Source: an uncultured Acidobacteriota bacterium
GTDB taxonomy: Bacteria > Acidobacteriota > UBA6911 > RPQK01 > JAJDTT01
DNA: 64,000 bases
Direction of reading: 5' to 3'
Assembly (NCBI GenBank): GCA_951812665.1
Contig: CATOST010000030.1
Span: forward strand, 217,543 to 281,542
This document shows, piece after piece, positions 45,191 to 54,401 of this stretch (within the stretch, counting starts at the first letter, position 1; every line of letters begins with the position of its first letter). The notes under the pieces were generated by a model that did not search any database, was not told the DNA's origin, and was given only the letters and a program-made list of their open reading frames with translations. The position numbers and the translations under genes were made by a program.

Positions 45191-45493
45191 TCACGGTGTG
45201 TGCATCGTCGACGGATACCCCTCTTGCTCGGAAGACAACTGCAAAATGGGCCGAAGAGACAATGCGTAAGCAATGTCCGACAGGGTCCTGAGAGTCAGGT
45301 TTCTACCGCCGCCGAGCACCTGGGAGACGAATCCCGGGCTCTTTCCCAGACGCCTGGCCAACTCTGCCCGCGTCACTCCGGCGTCGTCGAGCGCTTGCGT
45401 CAGCGTCTCGGTAACCTGAAGGATCAATTCTTCCTGACGTACGAGTCGAACAAATTCCTTGTCAGGCCGAATCGAAATGTCACTTGTAGCCAT
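45191..45493 (-). CDS. XRE-family helix-turn-helix regulator
   Basis: 100 aa from ATG 45493 (SD GGAGGGA). The core TQALDDAGVTRAELARRLGK, then SPGFVSQVLGGGRNLTLRTL is a Cro/C1-type HTH of the kind found in HigA-like antitoxins, with a short C-terminal tail. No toxin gene overlaps it. The 347 nt between it and the amidohydrolase cassette contain an AT-rich stretch (45556-45573), suitable for its promoter, and the hairpin at 45691-45706. Confidence 0.75.
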   Translation of the reverse strand: MATSDISIRPDKEFVRLVRQEELILQVTETLTQALDDAGVTRAELARRLGKSPGFVSQVLGGGRNLTLRTLSDIAYALSLRPILQLSSEQEGYPSTMHTP

Positions 45494-45690
45494 TGATCCC
45501 TCCGATTTTTGCGGAACGTCATCCAACCAACGTCGCTGGAATTACGCTCGCAACCCAATATTTATATATATGTAAACTCCAGTCAAGTAACCTGACTCCT
45601 GGTGAAATCGATGGAGAAACAGGGCTATTCTGCAAGCGGCGGCTTTCCAGCCCCCGAACATCCGGAGTGGGTTGGGCCAACAGCGAATGG

Positions 45691-45706
45691 GCGACTGGAA
45701 AGTCGC
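45691..45706 (+). repeat. Hairpin GCGACT-GGAA-AGTCGC
   Basis: A 6-bp perfect stem with a GGAA loop lies in the gap before the amidohydrolase cassette. Its core (GCGACTGGAA) matches the reverse complement of the hairpin at 36249-36267, suggesting a dispersed family. Confidence 0.4.
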
Positions 45707-45840
45707 TCCCAGCCCAGACTTTCCCACGATCTCCCCGGCTGCTAGAATCCCTCCCCGGCGGGGCGGTTGTTCCGCGACCCGCCTGATCCGGCAGGGACGA
45801 GTGGTTCGTCCCCTTGAGTTCAAACGAAAGTGACTTCCTG

Positions 45841-46620
45841 ATGGGCAAAGTCGATCTCAACTTCAAGCCTGCCGTTCCCGTGTTCGATGCCAACGCGGAG
45901 TTGGGGCGCCGGCACGACCGGCGCAACCTCATGGACACTCCGGAGCAGCTCTTCGAGGAGATGGCCCGCGCCGGCGTGGATCGGGCGCTGGTCTGGCATC
46001 CCAACGGCGCCGCCTACGATTCCATGGAGGGGAATCTGATCCTCCAGGAGTTGATCCACGGCGACTCGAGACTGGTTCCCCAGTTCTTCTGCAATCCTTC
46101 TTTCGACGATTTCGACGTCTTCACCCGAAGCGTGAAGGACGCGGCCGTCCGGTCCATCCGCATGGTCCCCCAATACCAGCACTACCCCTTCCGGGAGTGG
46201 GTGGTGGGACCCTGGCTCGATTGGATGGAGCGGGAAGGATTGGCGCTCTGGCTGCCCGCGACCTACACGGTCTTCGGCGACACGACCGAGCTCGACGCTG
46301 CGGACGTCTACGACACCGTCCGGGAGCATCCCCATCTCAACGTGGTCCTGAGCGAGATCCACTACTCCAACATCTCTTGGGCCGTTCCTCTGCTCAAGAG
46401 CCTCCCCAACGTCCACGTGGAGACCTCCAAGCTCACCATCGCCGATCCCATCAACCGCTTCCTGGAGTTCATGGACGACTCGCGCATCCTCTTCGGCTCC
46501 CGCTACCCCAACTCCACCATGGGCATCCACATCTATGCCCTGCATCACATGGGGCTGCCCGAGTCCACCGTTCGCGCCATCTGCGCCGGCAATCTGGAAC
46601 GTCTCCTGGGAATGGGATAG
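45841..46620 (+). CDS. Amidohydrolase-2 family protein, type A, copy 1
   Basis: 259 aa. It has an amidohydrolase-2 barrel: VPVFDANAELGRRHDRRNLM, then VDRALVWHPNGAAYDSMEGN and a C-terminal RILFGSRYPNSTMGIHIYAL, HHMGLPESTVRAICAGNLER. The usual opening HxH metal motif is replaced by DANAELG and the terminal Asp of the TDxP motif by SRYP, so it may be catalytically weak or act as a partner. The type B gene follows 11 nt later and keeps its metal ligands. The A-B pair is duplicated downstream. Confidence 0.8.
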   Translation: MGKVDLNFKPAVPVFDANAELGRRHDRRNLMDTPEQLFEEMARAGVDRALVWHPNGAAYDSMEGNLILQELIHGDSRLVPQFFCNPSFDDFDVFTRSVKDAAVRSIRMVPQYQHYPFREWVVGPWLDWMEREGLALWLPATYTVFGDTTELDAADVYDTVREHPHLNVVLSEIHYSNISWAVPLLKSLPNVHVETSKLTIADPINRFLEFMDDSRILFGSRYPNSTMGIHIYALHHMGLPESTVRAICAGNLERLLGMG

Positions 46621-46631
46621 AGGTCGAAGAA

Positions 46632-47390
46632 ATGCAAGACTTTCCCGTCGTCGATTTTCACGCACACCTGGGAAACTGGGGCCGCTTCGGCATGCTGGAC
46701 ACGCCCGAGCTCTTCTTGAGCTGCATGGACAACGCCGGCATCGACGTGGCCTGCCTCAACTGCATCTTCCACGGAGATTCGGACCGGGGCAACGACCGGG
46801 TGGCGGAATATGTCCGCAAATGGCCCAAGCGCTTCGTGGGCGCCGCCTTCATCAGCGCCAACTACCCCGATGAGATGGTTCCCGAGCTGGAGCGCTGCTT
46901 CGGGAGCCTGGGGATGAAGTTCATCAAGATCTATCCCCACTACGTCCGCGTCGCCCATGACGACCCCCTCTACTTTCCCATCTACGAATTCGCCAACGAG
47001 CGGGGTCTGGCGGTCATGTCCCACGCCAGGCACTACTTCGACCCGGCTTCGGTTTCCGTCTACAAACGTTACGAGGGCCTGGTGAAGCGATTCCCCAAGA
47101 TCAACTGGGTGATGGCCCACGCCGGCGGCGGCACAAGTGCCGAGGCCGCGCGCACGGTGCGGGACTTTCCCACCATTTACGTGGAGACCTGCAGCTCCGG
47201 ACTGCGCTACGGCGGCATCGAATACGCCGTCAAGAACGGGAGGGCCGACCGGGTTCTCTTCGGCACCGACATGCCGCTGTTGGATGCCTCCCAACAACTG
47301 GCCAAGGTGATCGTCTGCCGGATCACCGACGAAGAGAAGAAGATGGTTCTTGGCGGCAACGCCATCCGGCTTCTGAACCTGAAGCTCTGA
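46632..47390 (+). CDS. Amidohydrolase-2 family protein, type B, copy 1
   Basis: 252 aa. It retains the metal-binding motifs of the family: VVDFHAHLGNWGRFG (HxH), KFIKIYPHYVRVAHDDPLYF, VMSHARHYFDPASV, NWVMAHAGGG and FGTDMPLLDASQQLAKV. Enzymes of this superfamily hydrolyse or decarboxylate small cyclic or aromatic acids; the substrate is not deducible. It probably works with the type A protein as a heteromer because both are always paired here. Confidence 0.85.
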   Translation: MQDFPVVDFHAHLGNWGRFGMLDTPELFLSCMDNAGIDVACLNCIFHGDSDRGNDRVAEYVRKWPKRFVGAAFISANYPDEMVPELERCFGSLGMKFIKIYPHYVRVAHDDPLYFPIYEFANERGLAVMSHARHYFDPASVSVYKRYEGLVKRFPKINWVMAHAGGGTSAEAARTVRDFPTIYVETCSSGLRYGGIEYAVKNGRADRVLFGTDMPLLDASQQLAKVIVCRITDEEKKMVLGGNAIRLLNLKL

Positions 47391-47443
47391 GCTTCATCGA
47401 GCCTCCACCAGTACCTGGTGGCACCAGCGAAAGTGACTCCCTG

Positions 47444-48223
47444 ATGGGCAAAGTCGACTTCAACTTCAAGCCTGCGGTTCCCGTGTTCGATGCCAACGTG
47501 GAATTGGGGCGCCGGCACGACCAGCGCAACCTCAAGGACACTCCGGAGCAGCTCTTCGAGGAGATGTCCCAAGCAGGCGTGGACCGGGCGCTGGTCTGGC
47601 ATCCCAACGGCGCCACCTACGATTCCATGGAGGGCAACCTGATCCTCCAGGAGCTGATCCACGGGGATTCGAGACTGGTTCCCCAGTTCTTCTGCAATCC
47701 GTCCTTCGACGATTTCGACGTCTTCACCCAAAGCGTCAAGGACGCAGCCGTCCGGTCCATCCGCATGGTCCCACAGTACCAGTACTACCCCTTCCGGGAG
47801 TGGGTGGTGGGCCCCTGGCTCAATTGGATGGAGCGGGAAGGACTGGCGCTCTGGCTGCCCACAACCTACACGGTCTTCGGCAACACGACGGAGCTCGACG
47901 CTTCAGACGTGTACGACACTCTTCGGGAGCATCCCAATCTCAACGTGGTCCTGAGCGAGATCGACTACCGCAACGTCTCCTGGGCGGTTCCTCTGCTCAA
48001 GAGCCTCCCCAATCTCCACATGGAGATCTCCAGACTCACCATCGCCGATCCCATCAACCGCTTCCTGGAGTTCATGGACGACTCGCGCATCCTCTTCGGC
48101 TCCCGCTACCCCACGTCGGCAATGGCCATCCACCTCTATGCGCTGCATCACATGGGACTGCCCGAGTCCACCGTCCGAGCCATCTGCGCCGGCAATCTGG
48201 AACGCATTCTGGGAATGGGATAG
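47444..48223 (+). CDS. Amidohydrolase-2 family protein, type A, copy 2
   Basis: 259 aa, collinear with copy 1 without any insertion or deletion. Scattered substitutions include NAELGRRHDRRNLM to NVELGRRHDQRNLK, ATYTVFGDTTELDAAD to TTYTVFGNTTELDASD, and PNSTMGIHIY to PTSAMAIHLY. It shares copy 1's missing HxH motif. Both copies are open, so both are probably expressed. Confidence 0.82.
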   Translation: MGKVDFNFKPAVPVFDANVELGRRHDQRNLKDTPEQLFEEMSQAGVDRALVWHPNGATYDSMEGNLILQELIHGDSRLVPQFFCNPSFDDFDVFTQSVKDAAVRSIRMVPQYQYYPFREWVVGPWLNWMEREGLALWLPTTYTVFGNTTELDASDVYDTLREHPNLNVVLSEIDYRNVSWAVPLLKSLPNLHMEISRLTIADPINRFLEFMDDSRILFGSRYPTSAMAIHLYALHHMGLPESTVRAICAGNLERILGMG

Positions 48224-48234
48224 AGGTCGAAGTC

Positions 48235-48993
48235 ATGCAGGACGTCCCCGTCGTCGATTTTCACGCACACCTGGGAAACTGGGGCCGCTTCGGAATGCTG
48301 GACACACCCGAACTCTTCTTGAGTTGCATGGACAACGCCGGCATCGACGTCGCCTGCCTCAACTGCATCTTCCACGGAGATTCGGACCGGGGCAACGACC
48401 GGGTCGCCGAATACGTCCGCAAGTGGCCCAAACGCTTCGTGGGCGCCGCCTTTGTCAGCGCCAACTACCCGGAAGAAATGGTCCCCGAACTGGAACGCTG
48501 CTTCGGGACCCTGGGGATGAAGTTCATCAAGATCTATCCCCACTACGTCCGTGTCGCCCATGACGACCCCCTCTACTTCCCCATCTACGAGTACGCCAAT
48601 GAACGGGGCCTGACGGTCATGTCCCACGCCACGCACAACTTCGACCCGCCTTCGGTTTCCGTCTACAAGCGTTACAAGGGCCTGGTGAAGCGATTCCCCA
48701 AGATCAACTGGGTGATGGCCCACGCCGGAGGCGGGAAGCGCCGAGAGATCATGCGCGCGGTGAGGGACTTCCCCACCATCTACGTGGAGACCTGCGGCTC
48801 CCGCCTGCGCAACGGCGGGGTCGAATACGCCGTCAAGCACAGCAGAGCCGATCGGGTCCTCTTCGGCACCGACATGCCCCTGTTTGACGCCTCTCAGCAA
48901 CTGGCCAAGGTGATGGTCTGCCAGATCACCGACGAAGAGAAGAAGCTGGTCCTGGGCGGCAACGCCATCCGGCTGCTGAATCTGAAGCTGTGA
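48235..48993 (+). CDS. Amidohydrolase-2 family protein, type B, copy 2
   Basis: 252 aa, same length as copy 1. The metal motifs are unchanged (FHAHLGNWGRFG, HAGGG, FGTDMPLFDASQQLAKVM). Differences cluster around HATHNFDPPSVSVYKRYKGL and GKRREIMRAVRDFPTIYVET, CGSRLRNGGVEYAVKHSRAD, which could alter specificity. It is the last gene of the duplicated cassette; a symporter gene lies beyond it on the opposite strand. Confidence 0.85.
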   Translation: MQDVPVVDFHAHLGNWGRFGMLDTPELFLSCMDNAGIDVACLNCIFHGDSDRGNDRVAEYVRKWPKRFVGAAFVSANYPEEMVPELERCFGTLGMKFIKIYPHYVRVAHDDPLYFPIYEYANERGLTVMSHATHNFDPPSVSVYKRYKGLVKRFPKINWVMAHAGGGKRREIMRAVRDFPTIYVETCGSRLRNGGVEYAVKHSRADRVLFGTDMPLFDASQQLAKVMVCQITDEEKKLVLGGNAIRLLNLKL

Positions 48994-49044
48994 ATTTCTT
49001 GGTGGAACCACCCCACTCACCGGGGTAGATACAATTCGAACAGC

Positions 49045-49071
49045 GTAGGGGCAACCCTTGTGGTTGCCCTC
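49045..49071 (+). repeat. Dispersed GTAGGGGC...GCCCTC palindromic repeat, copy 3
   Basis: GTAGGGGCAACCCTTGTGGT then TGCCCTC lies between the amidohydrolase cassette and the symporter gene. It has the same core and orientation as copies 1 and 2. Confidence 0.8.
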
Positions 49072-49135
49072 TTTCGTCCCCGCATCCCCATTCGGGAATG
49101 GTCCCCCTGAATGTCCGGCAGACAGGACCGGGCGT

Positions 49136-50638
49136 CTACGCTGCCCCGTCCTCTTCCGTATGGATCTGCTGCATGAGCCCGCCGATCTCCTTCGGAGGCG
49201 GGGGAGTCAGGTGGGAGACCACGATGATGGTCAGGAAGGCCACCGGAGCCCCGATCAAGGCCGACGAAGTGGCGGGAATCCACGAAGCCAACGCCGTATC
49301 GCCCCAGAAGAGGGCGCCGATGGAGATCAGCCCCCCCACCAGCATGCCGGCGATCCCCCCCTCGCGGGTGGTGCGGCTCCACCAGATGCCCAGGACGAAT
49401 ACGGGAAAGATGGTGCAGCCGGCGATGGCGAAGGCCATGGCCACGATCTGTCCGATCAGGGCGGGCGGTTCCAGGGCCACCACCATGATGGCGAAACCCA
49501 GGACCACGGCGCCCAGGCGCGCCACAACGACGCGCTCCTTGTTGGAGGCGGTGGGCTTGAAGAGCCCGAAATAGAGGTCGTGGGCAAAGGCGGCCGAGGC
49601 GGCCATCAATAGGCCCGCCACGGTGCTGAAGGCGGCGGACACGGCTCCCGCGGCCAGGAGGCCGGTGAACCATTCGGGAAGTCCCGCGTTCTCGGCGGCG
49701 TTGATGATGATCACATCGGCCACTTCCCTGCCTCCGTTCGGATTGAGGATCCTGCCGAAAGCGGAAAAGGCGGGCGAACTCCAATAGAGGATGCCGATGA
49801 AGAAGAGTCCCCAGACCACCGACTTGCGGGCGTCGCGGGCGTTGGGGACCAGGTAGAAGCGCTGAATGACGTGGGGCAGCCCTGCCGTCCCCACCATCAG
49901 AGTGAAGCAGAGGGCGATCCACTGATAGATCCCTTCATCCCCCCAGGGAAGGATGAACTGGGGATGGGTGTCCTGGAGCTGGGCCACGGCCTCCCCGTAG
50001 CCTACCTGGGGAACCAGGTAGAAGAATCCCAGCTTCTTGGCGATGAAGAAGAGTGGCAGCAGGAAAGCCGTGATGAGGACGATGTACTGCACCTGCTGGT
50101 TGCGGACCACCCCCATCATTCCCGAGAGGAGCACATAGGAGACGACGACAATGGTCCCGGTGATGATGGACAGCTTGTAGTCCATGCCGAAGATCCACTT
50201 GAACATCTCTCCGATGCCCTTGTACTGGCCCACGGCATAGACGAAGGAGATCACCAGGGTGATGATGGCGGCCAGGAATCGGGCCGTCTTGGAGTAGTAC
50301 CGGTCGCCGATGAAGTCGGGGGCGGTGAACTTGCCGTAATTGCGGATCTGGGCCGCCATCAGGACCAGCAGCAGGACGTACCCGCCGCACCAGCCCAAAA
50401 CGTACGCCAATCCGAAATATCCCTGCAAGTAGAGGAGCCCCGCCATCCCCAGAAAGCTGGCGGCGCTCATCCAGTTGCTGGCGATGGCCATCCCCGAGGA
50501 GACGGGGCCGATCCTGCGGCCGGCCACCCAGTACTCCTCCAGGTTGCGGACCCGGGTCAGGATCCCCACCAGCACGAACAGGAGCAGAGTCCCCGCCAGG
50601 ATCAGGGCGGGTCCGGTTCTCACCCCGATTTCTTCCAC
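49136..50638 (-). CDS. Sodium:solute symporter (SSS family, ActP-like)
   Basis: 500 aa with about 13 membrane segments. SSS-family signatures include RNLEEYWVAGRRIGPVSSGM, AIASNWMSAASFLGMAGLLY, LMVGTAGLPHVIQRFYLVPN and AAGAVSAAFSTVAGLLMAAS. The protein is of the acetate/monocarboxylate ActP type. A DUF4212 small subunit is encoded 1 nt upstream, the usual arrangement for this subgroup. It may import the acid products or substrates of the amidohydrolases, but no evidence beyond adjacency exists. Confidence 0.9.
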   Translation of the reverse strand: MEEIGVRTGPALILAGTLLLFVLVGILTRVRNLEEYWVAGRRIGPVSSGMAIASNWMSAASFLGMAGLLYLQGYFGLAYVLGWCGGYVLLLVLMAAQIRNYGKFTAPDFIGDRYYSKTARFLAAIITLVISFVYAVGQYKGIGEMFKWIFGMDYKLSIITGTIVVVSYVLLSGMMGVVRNQQVQYIVLITAFLLPLFFIAKKLGFFYLVPQVGYGEAVAQLQDTHPQFILPWGDEGIYQWIALCFTLMVGTAGLPHVIQRFYLVPNARDARKSVVWGLFFIGILYWSSPAFSAFGRILNPNGGREVADVIIINAAENAGLPEWFTGLLAAGAVSAAFSTVAGLLMAASAAFAHDLYFGLFKPTASNKERVVVARLGAVVLGFAIMVVALEPPALIGQIVAMAFAIAGCTIFPVFVLGIWWSRTTREGGIAGMLVGGLISIGALFWGDTALASWIPATSSALIGAPVAFLTIIVVSHLTPPPPKEIGGLMQQIHTEEDGAA

Positions 50639-50639
50639 T

Positions 50640-50945
50640 CTAATCCTGCCTCCGCCGGGCGTCCTTGCCGGAATCGACCACGCGATCGAAAAGCCGGTTG
50701 AACCAGATGCAAAGGAGCAGGAAGCCGATGATGGAAAACTGGCCCGTGAACCAGTAATGGAAGGGGAAACCCAGGAACCGGGCGTCGGTGAGGAAACTGG
50801 ATCCCACGGGATCCCGCTGGACCAGAAACAGGAGGATCTGGAAACCGAAGACCATCACTGCCCAGAGGCTCACGATCATGAATATGATCCGGCGGACACT
50901 CTTGAAGTAGCGGCCGCGGGGACGGAGAAGGTTGACTTCCGACAT
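50640..50945 (-). CDS. DUF4212 small membrane subunit of the symporter
   Basis: 101 aa with two membrane helices (IIFMIVSLWAVMVFGFQILL; GQFSIIGFLLLCIWFNRLFD) and the conserved intervening FLGFPFHYWFTGQ. DUF4212 proteins are accessory subunits encoded immediately ahead of SSS symporters. Stop and following start are one base apart, so co-translation is expected. Confidence 0.9.
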   Translation of the reverse strand: MSEVNLLRPRGRYFKSVRRIIFMIVSLWAVMVFGFQILLFLVQRDPVGSSFLTDARFLGFPFHYWFTGQFSIIGFLLLCIWFNRLFDRVVDSGKDARRRQD

Positions 50946-51138
50946 GGGCGTTTCTCTAAGGGCGCCGCACTATACAGGATGGTCGACGGACGGTCAACGA
51001 ACCGGGAAGTCCGGAAATCCTGGCTCTCTCTTTCTTCTTTTTCTCTTTTCTCTTTCCTCCTTTCCGGTGATAAATTGATCTCCTGGATGTTGCTTAACTT
51101 TGTCCCAGGCATTTCGAATCTGGAAGTCCCCTTCTAGC

Positions 51139-52866
51139 ATGCGCTTCCCCTGGAGCGATCTGGCCGACGTCTTCGGCGCGGGGGAACTCCGCCAGAACAT
51201 CCTCGCGCTCCTTCGCTACATCGTCTTTCTCTGCATCGTCATCCTTCTGTTCGCCGTCCTCTTCCAAGTGATCATGGTTCACGTGGAAGGCCAGTCTCAT
51301 TCCTGGATCACGGCCGTCTACTGGGTGTTGATCACCATGAGCACTCTCGGTTTCGGTGACGTGGTCTTTGCCTCGGATGTGGGACGGCTGTTCAGCGTCG
51401 GCGTGTTGATCTCGGGGGTGGTGCTGATGTTGGTGGTGTTGCCATTCACCTTCATCCGCTTTTTCTACGCACCGTGGCTGGAAGCCCAGGTGCGGCTCCG
51501 GGCCCCTCGCCGGTTGCCCCTGGATGTCCGGGATCACGTCATCATCAGCCGCCACGATGAGATTGCGACCGGGATCAGCGAACAGCTTCGGCTCCGAGGG
51601 ATTCCGTGCTACATCATCGAGCCGGACCCCGAGAAGGCCGCCCGGCTCCTGCACGAAGGTGTTTCCGTCGTTACCGGCGATCTGGACAGCAAGGAGACCT
51701 ATGCCGGACTGCGGGCGGAACAGGCCCGCCTGCTCCTCGCCAACTGTGAGGACACGACGAACACCAACATCACCTTGACCGTCCGCGAGATGTGCGGGGA
51801 CCTGCCCATTGTCGGCATCGTCGAGCACCCCGACTCCACCGACATTCTGGAACTGAGCGGATGCACCCACGTCCTGCCGTTGAAAGTGCGTCTGGGGGAG
51901 GCTCTGGCCAACCGGGTCAGCGCCGGTCTTGGGGAGTTGGACGTCATCGGAAGTTTTGCAGGCCTGCAGATCGCCGAGTTCTCAGCCCGGGATACTCCAC
52001 TGGCCGGATTCGAGACGCGCGAGACCCAGCTTCGAGAACGGACCGGGCTGAACATCGTCGGCGTCTGGGATCACGGCCACCTGATTCCCGCTTTCCCGCA
52101 GACTCCCATCACCCACAACAGCATCGTGGTGGTCGTGGGCTCGCCGGGACAGTTGTCCACACTCGCCCGAATGCTGCCGGGTCACCAGCCCCATTCCGGT
52201 GCGCCTGGTCTCATCATCGGAACTGGAACCGTGGGCACCGCCGCCACCCGCACCCTCAAGCGAAAAGGCCTTCGCGTTCACGCCCTGGATCGGGACCCCC
52301 AGGCCGCGGAACAGGTGCAAGGCCTTGCCGATGATGTCTTTATCGGGGACGCCAACGACCGCGAAGTCCTGGAGCGCGCCGGACTGGACGAGATCTCCTC
52401 CGTGCTTCTGAGCACCGCCGACGACGCCATGAACGTCTACTTGGCCGTGTACTTGCGCCGGCTCAAACCGGAGCTCCGCATCGTGAGCCGGATCACCCAT
52501 GACCGGAACCTGGAAGCCATCCATCGCGCCGGGGCCGACTTCGTTCTGAGCTACTCCTCGCTGGGAATGGAAGCCGTGGTGTCGCTCATCGAAGGGCATG
52601 ACCTCGTGATGCTGGGAGAAGGGGTCGACCTGTTCTCGGTGCCGTTGCCGCCGTCCCTGGAGAACAAACTTCTGTCCGAGAGCCGAATCGGATCTCTCAC
52701 CGGCCTGAGCGTGGTTGCGATCCAGCAGAACGGCGAAACCGTGACCAAGCTGCGGTCCGAGATGAAGCTCGAGCCTGGAGCCCAACTGGTGATGCTCGGC
52801 GACGCCGAGCAGCGCACCCTGTTCAGCAAGGCCTTCGGTGGCCAGTACTCCAGTAGTCCGTGGTGA
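51139..52866 (+). CDS. Potassium channel protein with two TrkA-N/RCK modules
   Basis: 575 aa from ATG 51139. Two membrane helices flank a pore loop with filter TMSTLGFGD (a TxGFGD-type K+ filter): ALLRYIVFLCIVILLFAVLF, pore, then VGVLISGVVLMLVVLPFTFI. A first RCK module follows (DHVIISRHDEIATGISEQLR; VSVVTGDLDSKETYAGL) and a second (GLIIGTGTVGTAATRTLKRK; ADDVFIGDANDREVLERAGL), each with TrkA-C-like ends. The first Rossmann loop lacks the usual GxGxxG (ISRHDEIA), while the second keeps GTGTVG. Confidence 0.9.
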   Translation: MRFPWSDLADVFGAGELRQNILALLRYIVFLCIVILLFAVLFQVIMVHVEGQSHSWITAVYWVLITMSTLGFGDVVFASDVGRLFSVGVLISGVVLMLVVLPFTFIRFFYAPWLEAQVRLRAPRRLPLDVRDHVIISRHDEIATGISEQLRLRGIPCYIIEPDPEKAARLLHEGVSVVTGDLDSKETYAGLRAEQARLLLANCEDTTNTNITLTVREMCGDLPIVGIVEHPDSTDILELSGCTHVLPLKVRLGEALANRVSAGLGELDVIGSFAGLQIAEFSARDTPLAGFETRETQLRERTGLNIVGVWDHGHLIPAFPQTPITHNSIVVVVGSPGQLSTLARMLPGHQPHSGAPGLIIGTGTVGTAATRTLKRKGLRVHALDRDPQAAEQVQGLADDVFIGDANDREVLERAGLDEISSVLLSTADDAMNVYLAVYLRRLKPELRIVSRITHDRNLEAIHRAGADFVLSYSSLGMEAVVSLIEGHDLVMLGEGVDLFSVPLPPSLENKLLSESRIGSLTGLSVVAIQQNGETVTKLRSEMKLEPGAQLVMLGDAEQRTLFSKAFGGQYSSSPW

Positions 52867-53240
52867 CGGCGCCCAACCGAGGCCGGTAACGCATAAGAAT
52901 GTCGGCACGACTCCTGTCGGGGGGACCCTCGTGTTAGCCCTTTCTCAACTTTCGCCAATCGACAGCACTGCAGGCTGTTTGTCGTCCTTTTGCCAACGTA
53001 GTCCGTGGGTGCCCCCGGTACCCTTCCCGGCGGCAACGTGAAAATCTAAGGGCCAGGTAAACCGGACTCGGTGGGGATTCTAGATCCCCCGGGGATCTCC
53101 CCGGCTGAAGTCCGCCAGACATTGGAACCAGCATTCCGTTAGAGCCTAAATTGTGTCGTTGTCGTCGCGTACACTGTGCGGACAGTGAGGCAGTTTTTCA
53201 ACGTTGGTGGTGGGTGTTTTTCTAAGACGAGAGAGACCCT
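52867..53240. other. 374-bp intergenic region before the ssp operon
   Basis: No gene is seen. AGATCCCCCGGGGATCT (53082-53098) is a perfect 8-bp-arm palindrome that could be an operator or a terminator stem; ACTGT-GCGG-ACAGT lies near 53170. I cannot identify a clean -35/-10 pair, though the ssp promoter must lie here. SD-like GAGAGA precedes the sspA GTG. Confidence 0.5.
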
Positions 53241-54401
53241 GTGAGAGAGGTCTACCTGGACTACAACGGGTCGGCACCTCTTGACCCCCGAGTCGTCGAT
53301 GTCATGACTCCGATCCTCAACGACGGGATCGGAAATGCGTCCTCAGTACATCGTTTCGGTCGCCGCCAGAAAGCCGCAGTCGATGACGCACGAGAACAGG
53401 TTGCCGCCCTATTGGGCGGGCGTCCTTCGAATGTCATTTTCACCGGCGGCGCGACCGAAGCGAACAATTTGGCCTTGCAGGGTGCCATCAACTGTGCGCC
53501 CATCGGACGGTCCAGAATTCTGATCTCCGCAGTGGAGCACGCCTCGGTTCGCCAAACAGCCCGCTACCTCGACGAACTTGGACTGGCCAAGCTAGACATC
53601 ATTCCCGTGACCGACGGGGGCTTCGTTGACCTAGATGCACTTGAAGCGGCCATCGGTACCAACGTGGCGCTGGTGTCTGTAATGGCTGCGAACAGCGAGA
53701 CCGGAGTGTTGAATCCGATCGCGGAGATTTCCGAACAGGCTCACGCCGTCGGTGCATTCTTCCACTGCGACGCTACGCAGATGGTGGGACGGTTGCCGTT
53801 CGACATGGAAGAGACGGGTGCCGACTTCGTCTCAACGAGCGGACACAAGATCTGCGGCCCGGGCGGAATCGGCGCCCTCATCGGGACTCGCCGCAGCCTA
53901 CGACATCTGCGGCCAATAATTCACGGCGGAGGTCACGAACGGGGTCTGCGTTCGGGTTCGTTGAACGTCGCGGGCATTGTCGGGTACGGCGAAGCTGCCC
54001 ACATCGCCGCCGAGGAACGAGAATGGGAGTCGATACGAGTCGCGACGTTGCGTGACCGCCTGACAGCCTCTTTGAAAACCGCGCTCGGTAGCGTCTATGA
54101 AGTTGGAGACATTGGTCACCGCCTACCGAACACAGCCAATATTCGCTTCGAGGGTGCGGACGCAGAGGCCGTAGTAACCAACATGGATCCTGTCGCAGTA
54201 TCGACAGGAAGCGCATGCAATTCCGGATCGATCGAACCGTCGGAAGTCCTTCTTGCCATGGGCGTTCCCCGGGATGCGGTGTTCGAGTCGATCAGGTTCA
54301 GCTTGGGCCGGTTTACAACACGGGAGGACATCCAAATCGCGGTGCAGAGAACTGTAGAAGCCGTCGAATTCGTTCGGGTCATGACGAGGGAGTGTGCGTA
54401 G
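53241..54401 (+). CDS. sspA: SspA cysteine desulfurase (phosphorothioation sulfur donor)
   Basis: 386 aa from GTG 53241. It is an IscS/NifS-fold PLP enzyme: LDYNGSAPLDPRV, FTGGATEANNLAL, HCDATQ, PLP lysine in TSGHKICGPGG (K203) and the mobile catalytic cysteine in VSTGSACNSGSIEPS (C326). It takes sulfur from cysteine for insertion into the DNA backbone. Assignment as SspA/DndA rather than housekeeping IscS rests on its being the first gene of sspABCDE. It touches sspB with no gap. Confidence 0.93.
   Translation: MREVYLDYNGSAPLDPRVVDVMTPILNDGIGNASSVHRFGRRQKAAVDDAREQVAALLGGRPSNVIFTGGATEANNLALQGAINCAPIGRSRILISAVEHASVRQTARYLDELGLAKLDIIPVTDGGFVDLDALEAAIGTNVALVSVMAANSETGVLNPIAEISEQAHAVGAFFHCDATQMVGRLPFDMEETGADFVSTSGHKICGPGGIGALIGTRRSLRHLRPIIHGGGHERGLRSGSLNVAGIVGYGEAAHIAAEEREWESIRVATLRDRLTASLKTALGSVYEVGDIGHRLPNTANIRFEGADAEAVVTNMDPVAVSTGSACNSGSIEPSEVLLAMGVPRDAVFESIRFSLGRFTTREDIQIAVQRTVEAVEFVRVMTRECA

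Larger units (their letters stand above)
45825..48994 (+). repeat. Tandem duplication of the two-gene amidohydrolase cassette
   Basis: Unit 1 (45825-47391) and unit 2 (47428-48994) each span about 1567 bp and begin with CGAAAGTGACTNCCTGATGG. All four genes keep identical lengths pairwise. About 36 bp of unrelated sequence separates the units. Many differences are synonymous, so the duplication is old enough for both copies to have been kept by selection. Confidence 0.9.

Noticed and set aside
42636..45497. Shared leader GGAGGGATCAATG before the genes starting at 42635 and 45493
   Set aside because: The identity covers just an SD and start codon plus a few bases; likely chance or simple translational preference.
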